The notes below the pieces were generated by a model. That model searched no databases, had not been told where the DNA came from, and saw only the letters and a program-made list of their open reading frames with translations. Positions 58,901-64,000 of a stretch of DNA of 64,000 bases are shown piece by piece (the first letter of the stretch is position 1; every line of letters starts with the position of its first letter). The stretch spans positions 221,400,739-221,464,738 of the forward strand of contig CM061919.1 of the NCBI GenBank assembly GCA_031002005.1, in the 5' to 3' direction. Origin of the DNA: Vandiemenella viatica (lineage: Eukaryota > Arthropoda > Insecta > Orthoptera > Morabidae). Both the position numbers and the translations under genes were made by a program.

Positions 58901-61900
58901 TTTGATCCAAAATTGAAGTCACAATTAAATTAAGGCAGAATTTCATGATAACCAAATGATTTATTTTCGTTTATTAAATTTGAAATCTCAATGAGTCTCA
59001 TGGTGTTCTATTTACATTTCAAATTCGATCATGGCACCACTAAGCTGGTTTTGATTGTTTCATAGATCTTGCATCATTCATTTTATGCATTTAAAGATGA
59101 TTTATATGTGAATGTACATTCATCCCAAATGATCAATCTGTATTGCTGCAAAAAACTTTGGCCACCACACAGTTCTTTGAAAAGTTGCATTTTGGAGTTT
59201 CATTGGTTTACATACTCAGCGGCAACTTGAATGCTGAATGAGCTACCGTCTCCAACAACACAACTGCAATTCCTGACAAAGCAAGTGTGATTGAATCGTT
59301 GCCAAAATCAATGAAATCAAAAAAGTTTTTCCAGTTCCACCGGGAGTGTCCAAGAAGAAAATCCCTCTAGTTCCATCATTCACAACGGTGTCATACACAT
59401 ATTTTTGTTGCCAATTCAACAGCAGAATGTTTGTTCGAACCAATTCTCGCAATTTATTTATTTATTGAACTTATGGCCATTGCACAAAAATAATACAATT
59501 TAACATAAATTACAATTAAAATTCAAAATTAAGATGGTGTAGCCAATCTAAAGCTTCATTTGATATGTTAATAAAATCTATCGAAGATCTCCTGAAGGCT
59601 CGAAGGGGGCAGTCAAATGTCACGTGACGGATGGTTTGTTTTTCCTTACCACAGTCGCATCTCAGTTAATCTCTCATTCCCCATGTATACAAAGATGAAG
59701 CAGATCCTAACTATGTTAAGAACTGCCCAGGTCTTGCGAGGAAGGTTGAGTCCCTTTAGTGCCTGTTGACTGTCGAACAGGGAGTGCCATTCTGGTGGGG
59801 CTGAGGCTATTCACTCCAATTTCCAAGCTTCTCTCCCATTACAATTATCAGATATAATCTGTTTTACAGTTTTTACACTTGGATTTCTTGATTTAAGCCT
59901 CACAATCATATTATCCATGTCATCATGGATGGGCAGATCCAAGTTATGACAGATCTTATTATATTGGGCAATTAGGAGAGTGTGTCGTCTTATTGTAGGC
60001 GGTTCGATGTTACACAAAACGGGTAGCCAGTACAGTGGAGTGGACTTAATACATCCGCTAATTATCCGCATTGTCTGGTTTAAAACTGTGTTGATCTTTT
60101 TGACGTGGGAGCTATTTATCCAGACAGATGAGCAATACTCAGCTGCAGAATACACTACGCTCAGTGCTGATGTGCGGAGTGTAAAGGCGGATGCTCCCCA
60201 GGAGGTGCCAGTTAACTTCTGCAGAATATTATTCCTGGTTCTTAGTTTTGCTGCAAGGTTGTTTAGATGTTTATTGTATGATAAGGCGCGATCCATTACG
60301 ACTCCCAAATACTTGGGGAAGGGGTTGTGTCGGATGGGAGTGCCATCAAGAAGAACGTCAAGTAAGAGATTCTCCGCCCGATTGTTAAGATGGAAGACAC
60401 TAGTTTCCATCTTGCTCGAACTGGGTACGAAACGCCATTTCCGTAAATAGTTGCTCAGGGTTTTGAGGTCTGCTGTTAAACTATTTTCAATTTCCTGAAC
60501 GTTATCAGATTTTTGTACTACTGCCGGATTGTCAGCATAAGAGTACTGTCTGGATTCTGTTTGAGGAATGTCAGAAATATAAACATTAAAAAGAAGTGGG
60601 GCAAGAACTGAGCCTTGAGGCAGACCATTATTCACTCTTCTTACTTTGCTTATCTTACTGTCTGAGACAACCTGGAATGTTCAGTTAGCTAGCATGGTAA
60701 TGATCAGACAAGTGATTGTTTTGCACTTCAAAATGTTCAGCAGTTTATATACCAGGCCCTCTCGCCACACTGTATCGTAGGCTGCGATAAGGTCAACAAA
60801 TACAGCACCAGTCTTCAATCGTCTCTCGAACCCTGCTTCTATGTGAGTTGCCAATGCCACGACCTGACCCTCGCAGTTTCTTGCAGGTCTAAAACCTGCA
60901 TGTTCAAATGGGAGGTTTGCAAAAATAATTGGACTGATTCTATTGTAGATGATCTTTTCAAATAACTTGTAAGTATTACTTAGCAGTGAAATAGGTCTAA
61001 AATTCTCTGAAACTTCAGGGCTTTTTCCAGGCTTCAGAATGGCTATGAACTTTGCCCGTTTAAACTCTGCAGGAATGACACTTGTCTGTCATATGTTAGT
61101 AAAGAAGCGGGCCAATCATTGTTTGGTATGTTTTCCACAGTGTTTAAGGAACTTTGGGTGAACTTCGTCAAAACCTGGAGCCTTCCCATTCTTCATTTGT
61201 TTGATGGCCCTTGCCACCTCTATATTCTCGTAATGCATCACAGTCATATTGTTTTTCCCTTTTCAACTCTTCGCAAGTCCAGCCATCTATCTGTTAACTT
61301 GAAAACTGGATTTTCACCTGAAATACTGTTTTATCTTTGTTTTGTGTGTTGTTTTGTGTTGCTGCTGTCCTCCCCCCTTCAACTATGGTGAGTGTCGGGG
61401 GTGTATTTTCCCTTCTTTTCCATGTAAATATTACCTCACGGCATTTCTTTCCTTTCATTGTTACATATATCTCAAAAAGTAATTGATAGTTTTAACTTTC
61501 ATTACTATATTGTCTTTATGGTATCGTATTCTATCAGTTTCTATTAAATTAATTATAAATTCCCTTATGGCATCAGTCCTTGGTGAATTTCTGAACAATT
61601 GCGTCAATGCATTTCCAAAATCTCATTATCTATAGATGCTTTAAATTTTCTACAGAAACCAATATATCAATTTAACCCTCTTAATTTGCTCTAACCTCTG
61701 ATATTAATTTCTTGCTTTTAATCTCAATTTTTTTCTCTTAATTATACTTTGCCAAATTACTTGATTTTATATTCAAATACTCTCAAAAGTACTGACTACA
61801 ATTGGTGATAAAAGCTTTACTGTAACTTTATGCTTTCATTTGTTATTTCGGTTTTTTAGGTTTAGTCTCCACTAAACCGCCTTGCTTACAAACATCAACA

Positions 61901-63593
61901 AATCGAATTATCTTATACATTAAATTTTTTCTGGGCATAATAACACACTTTTAAAATGCTCCTCAAGTATGAGTTTTAGCAGTGAAATGGATGCAAGAAA
62001 ATCCATTATAATTGAAAAACTACTTTAACTGAATTTCTATTTCTCACATAAGAAGCCTTGAAATCAAACAACAAGTGTTACTGCTATGACCAGCTAATAA
62101 AAATGCTGTTTTTATACTTGTTCTCTGGATTAAACACTATCCCTAAATGGTTATGACAAGCTTATGGAGGACATTATACTGAGTTATGCAGGAACAAACA
62201 AATTACATATTTATAATGGTATTGGTTTCTTCCATTCTGTTTATTGTTAATACTTAATTTCATTTATATGAAGAATAATACTGATAATGTTGTATGTAAC
62301 ATTTCTTTGTGTTATGTTTCAGTATTATAGTTTTTAGTTCTACAGAGCTTGTAATAAAGTATAAAATTTGCATTAATTTTTCTTTTTACAAACAGCTTCA
62401 ATTTCAGCATTGATACACAGTTTATGAAAATAGTAGGAATTATGTAGGAAATTTCCAGAAATAGTATAACCGGCATTAAAAACATTCAAATGAACAATAC
62501 ATCCTTTTTTATGACTTCTAATTCCTTATTTAATATTTTCTAATTTGAATAACTGCCACTATTCCTTAGAAGCCACAGTGTAATGTCAAATGCTCCATAC
62601 TTCAAACAAATGTATGACTGATTTTGTGACAAGTTCGACAATTATTGGAACCCTTTAATAATTTTGTAAATTATTAAAAATATCTATAACCTTCTCATAT
62701 TCAACAGGTAATAGTTCACTGGAATTTAAATTGATGAGTGTACAAATATTGATTATTCAGTGGATTCCTAAACATCACTTGAACTGTGGGCATGAGCATT
62801 ATGGCATTATGAAATATTATGTAAAACTGTTCTCACATAAAAAAAAATATCTAATACTAGCGTAAGAAGTATAAAGCTAACACATAATGCCAAAATACTT
62901 TGTCCTTAAATATTCTTAAATGGTGCAATTGTATTGTAATAAATGCATTTGTTGACAGTTCAGTAATGTATAGTGTAAAAATTGAATACATCATGTTTTG
63001 CAAGAGCCATATCAAAATGAAATAGAACAAACAGGATTACAGTTGTCATGATTGGTAAGAGTAACTGAACACACAAAGCACTCTAAACATATTGTAAGGT
63101 AATTATAGCCTTCAGCAAATAAACTACCAAAATGCAGTAACAGTATAATTTGTTAACAGAAAATGAACCAATGGTTTAATATTTTCCATTGTTATTTTAC
63201 TCCTTTCTGCTGACAAATTATATATCATCTAAAAAAGAAATTACCTGTTCATCTAAGTAATCCATTAGGTCATTCAATTTGAATTTCAGTTTACTCGTCT
63301 TCAGTTCATCATAAAGATCCTGCAGCCAGATTGGTTCATACAAAAGAACTTTTTCATAAAATTCTGGATTGCTTTTTATATAGTTGTCTACTGCTGTTCT
63401 AAGATCACTTTCTTCACACTCTGAAAACACATTATAGTTGCAGTAAAATAAAATGTATGACACAATTTGATACTTTTCTTTGACATTTAAGCACTTACCT
63501 TCCTGTGAAGAAGGAATTTCTTTGTTACTTGGTTCACAAAAAATGACATCATCAGCCATGGCAGCAGCATCACTTTCCTCTGATTGTGAAGAA
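49808..63593 (-). CDS. SLX4: SLX4 (MUS312/BTBD12) structure-specific endonuclease scaffold, last three exons; 5' part outside the window
   Basis: SLX4 is the nuclear scaffold that activates SLX1 and other nucleases to cut Holliday junctions and related branched DNA. Exons (-): 63593-63499, 63420-63245, 49951-49808; phases join cleanly (codon split G|AG at the first junction, phase 0 at the last). The end is the conserved C-terminal domain that binds SLX1: PEFYEKVLLYEPIWLQDLYD, then LMDYLDEQ joined across the big intron to CITFRSAARPR. This parallels the FYQKVLLYQP..LLDFLDTHCITF block I recall from vertebrate SLX4. A basic lysine-rich tail and SLPDS precede TGA. The last intron is 13,293 bp and full of transposons. 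Confidence is high because the motif spans a splice junction. Confidence 0.88.
49952..52760. other. SLX4 intron, mostly unrecognised sequence
   Basis: AT-rich intronic DNA. Contains the partner of the 23.4-23.9 kb dispersed repeat at about 51110-51310 and 51695-51740. A CAATATTTCGGCATCTGCC word at about 52094 resembles the Penelope tail in inverted orientation, and there is a G run at about 52190-52210. No gene supported. Confidence 0.4.
53019..53441 (+). mobile_element. candidate LTR with adjacent primer-binding site
   Basis: Begins TGTGATACAG and ends GGGTTAACA (TGT...ACA ends). Internal TATA-like CTATAAAACG at about 53057 and AATAAA at about 53359. Eight bases on, TGGCGACC (53449-53456) could be a tRNA primer-binding site as in Gypsy-type retrotransposons. 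No gag/pol and no second LTR seen; the left border is a guess. Confidence 0.35.
53690..54448 (-). pseudogene. Penelope-like element, 3' coding part (second copy)
   Basis: Minus strand: HPPRNHSHLSPTKTNHSPAF, VTQFSPGLESI (as VTQFLPGLES in the first copy), FSRPPNLKNILVHKYPLL, PCNRPRCKTCSMLPPTTTYS, GETFPIIGHATCSTTHL, then a frameshifted GIY-YIG region ending WELAYQNILD near 53735. 5'-truncated just upstream of the RT C-terminus. It lies in the SLX4 intron in the same orientation as the gene. Confidence 0.85.
54450..55108. other. SLX4 intron, unrecognised
   Basis: Short open frames at 54424-54699 and 54864-55079 show no family motif that I can name. Confidence 0.3.
55110..55290 (-). mobile_element. 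decayed locust-type SINE
   Basis: Minus-strand order: tRNA-like head with GAGCGGTAATGCTCTGGCC, then CCAGATTTGGGTTTCCC and CCAAATCCAAGCAAATGCC, matching the 34.5-kb SINE. The B box is destroyed. Confidence 0.7.
55467..57991 (+). mobile_element. hAT transposon, nearly complete, perfect 8-bp duplication
   Basis: Ends CAGGGATGGCGAACC at both sides (15 bp, inverted). CTCTACTG flanks both (55459-55466 and 57992-57999). 2525 bp. GGCACGC words recur inside both ends. It carries one transposase gene with two small frameshifts. Confidence 0.95.
55881..57750 (+). pseudogene. hAT transposase (GTF2IRD2/ZBED-like), two frameshifts
   Basis: Start ATG 55881 (MDSFVKKN); a slip in the A run at about 55897-55905 moves to the main frame (55910). 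Contents: BED-like finger remnant W..KYG..and C..C spacing with H; SLCLDESTDITKYTCLAVFA (first catalytic D); TTDAAPSMVGKINGFVSLF (second D); HCIIHQQALCVKG (CxxH); VRWLSRGNVLQRIFDCLEEI. A second slip at the T run near 57003 leads to MDMCQHFNEFNVKLQG and the C-terminal dimerisation block FSSTYACESLFSEMNNIEDS, RNRLSDDSISACI. About 610 residues overall, the family's normal length. Otherwise clean, so only recently inactivated. Confidence 0.9.
58331..58985. other. SLX4 intron, unrecognised
   Basis: No supportable gene; it may include more of the decayed Helitron helicase downstream of its recognisable motifs. Confidence 0.3.
58990..59452 (-). pseudogene. Helitron Pif1-type helicase fragment
   Basis: Minus strand: LNWQQKYVYDTVV, FFLDTPGGTGKTFLISLILA (Walker A GGTGKT), then, shifted, QQYRLIIWDECTFTYKSSL (Walker B DEC, plus-strand 59100-59150). 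The layout GxAGTGKT...WDE is that of the Helitron RepHel helicase half. The upstream half is missing where the Jockey element begins. Confidence 0.82.
59455..61255 (-). mobile_element. Jockey-type non-LTR element, 5'-truncated
   Basis: It runs from mid-RT to a 3' tail of AATAAATAAATAAA (inverted at about 59452-59466). The longest copy of its family here; the 12.5-13.3 kb fragment is a relative. Inserted in the Helitron remnant, inside the SLX4 intron and in the same orientation as the gene. Confidence 0.85.
59811..61240 (-). pseudogene. Jockey-type reverse transcriptase, active site altered
   Basis: Minus strand order: VARAIKQMKNGKAPGFDEVH, AKFIAILKPGKSPEVSENFR, PISLLSNTYKLFEKIIYNRI, FRPARNCEGQVVALATHIEA, TGAVFVDLIAAYDTVWREGL (first catalytic D region), then GLPQGSVLAPLLFNVYISDI, YSYADNPAVVQKS. 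The catalytic pair is YADN instead of YADD. The thumb region has YLGVVMDRALSYNKHLNNLA and SAAEYCSSVW. Stops at about 61125 and 60680. The main frame 60635-59811 is otherwise open for 274 residues. Confidence 0.88.
61262..61480 (+). repeat. Penelope-type 3' tail fragment, second copy
   Basis: Closely matches 10505-10705 in order and orientation (GTTAACTTGAAAACTGG, CTTCAACTATGGTGAGTGT, TTTTCCATGTAAATATTACC). Confidence 0.6.
61481..63244. other. SLX4 intron, unique-looking AT-rich sequence
   Basis: No transposon signature or coding signal; probably the original intron sequence next to the penultimate exon. Confidence 0.45.
63245..63420 (-). CDS. SLX4: SLX4 penultimate exon
   Basis: Acceptor GTGTTTTCAG, donor CAG|GTAATT. 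Encodes ESDLRTAVDNYIKSNPEFYE to LNDLMDYLDEQ, the core of the C-terminal domain with the KVLLYEP motif. Confidence 0.87.
63499..63593 (-). CDS. SLX4: SLX4 third-last exon
   Basis: Acceptor CTTCCACTCAG (pyrimidine tract short), donor AAG|GTAAGT. Encodes the acidic linker SSQSEESDAAAMADDVIFCE. The frame is set by the next exon (95 nt, last base starts the split codon). Confidence 0.75.
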
Positions 63594-63639
63594 CTGAGTG
63601 GAAGCAAAAAATATTTACATTACACATTAAGAAAGAAAT

Positions 63640-63815
63640 GCATTACATTTTTGGCTTTATGGGTAATTAGAAGTGGGAAAGGACTAGGGACAAGGAATTT
63701 GGTCATGACCTTTTGAAGAAACCAGCAGTATTTTGGGAAATCTGGAAAACCAAAATCTGGATGGCCAGACAGGAGTTTCAACCCTAGTCCTCCCGAATGC
63801 CAGGCCTGATAAGAT
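63640..63815 (-). mobile_element. decayed locust-type SINE
   Basis: Minus strand: CGGGAGGACTAGGGTTGAAA (B-box region worn), CCATCCAGATTTTGGTTTTCC, then the CCAAAATACTG block. Upstream SLX4 intron. The head is truncated. Confidence 0.65.
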
Positions 63816-64000
63816 ATGTTACAGTACTAACATCATTGAAATTAGGCAGCAATTAACAAAAGAGGCAGCAGGAGAATAACATCATTGTTAAGTAATTAAA
63901 CACAGACACCTCTAAAATGGTAACTAACAGGTGGTTCCATTTTACAGCTCTATTTATTGCTTTATGTTATTTGACGTCTTTATGAAAAAATAAAATTCAA

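Overview
The window looks like part of a large, repeat-rich insect genome, most likely an orthopteran of the grasshopper/locust kind. This is inference. Gene density is very low, introns are long, and dozens of decayed transposons are stacked inside one another. The tRNA-derived SINE at 34.5 kb and the Tc1-like element at 36.1-37.5 kb resemble repeats I remember as abundant in locust (Schistocerca-type) genomes. No bacterial, phage, plasmid or CRISPR signal is present.

I recognise two host genes. At 5.8-6.7 kb (+) is an uninterrupted coding exon for a SANT-domain protein that matches SNAPC2, a subunit of the snRNA-activating complex. At 63.6-49.8 kb (-) are the last three exons of SLX4 (MUS312/BTBD12 family), the scaffold for structure-specific nucleases. 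They carry the SLX1-binding C-terminal domain, and the final intron is 13.3 kb long and packed with transposons. The rest of that gene lies beyond the right edge.

Layout. 0-1.5 kb: long-TIR Tc1/mariner-type pseudo-element. 1.5-5.6 kb: a non-LTR reverse transcriptase split exactly by a PIF/Harbinger element (2194-5186, TTA target duplication) whose two spliced antisense genes interlock through each other's introns. 5.8-6.7 kb: SNAPC2. 7.4-9.8 kb: degenerate ~165-bp tandem repeat. 10-18.2 kb: a MITE, Jockey- and I-type fragments, then a nearly complete minus-strand EEP-type non-LTR element. 19.0-30.0 kb: one old hAT element recognised by its ends and 8-bp duplication, inflated to 11 kb by nested Tc1, non-LTR, MITE, SINE and other insertions. 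30.2-35.8 kb: a second hAT (CGGBP1-type) interrupted by an LTR-like stretch and another hAT-like element, which itself holds a Helitron-like element and a SINE. 36-38 kb: non-LTR RT fragment split by a Tc1-like element with one visible stop. 39-42.5 kb: small Harbinger, Jockey and MITE pieces. 43.3-46.6 kb: Penelope-like element with a mariner derivative in its 3' region. 46.9-48.3 kb: an apparently intact Tc1-like transposon. 49.8-63.6 kb: SLX4 3' exons, with an LTR candidate, Penelope, Tc1, hAT, Helitron and Jockey pieces in the large intron.

Most coding-looking sequence is selfish DNA. The strongest leads are the interlocked two-gene Harbinger element, the intact Tc1-like element, the ~165-bp repeat occurring in two places, the nested hAT elements readable from exact duplications, and the two host genes.
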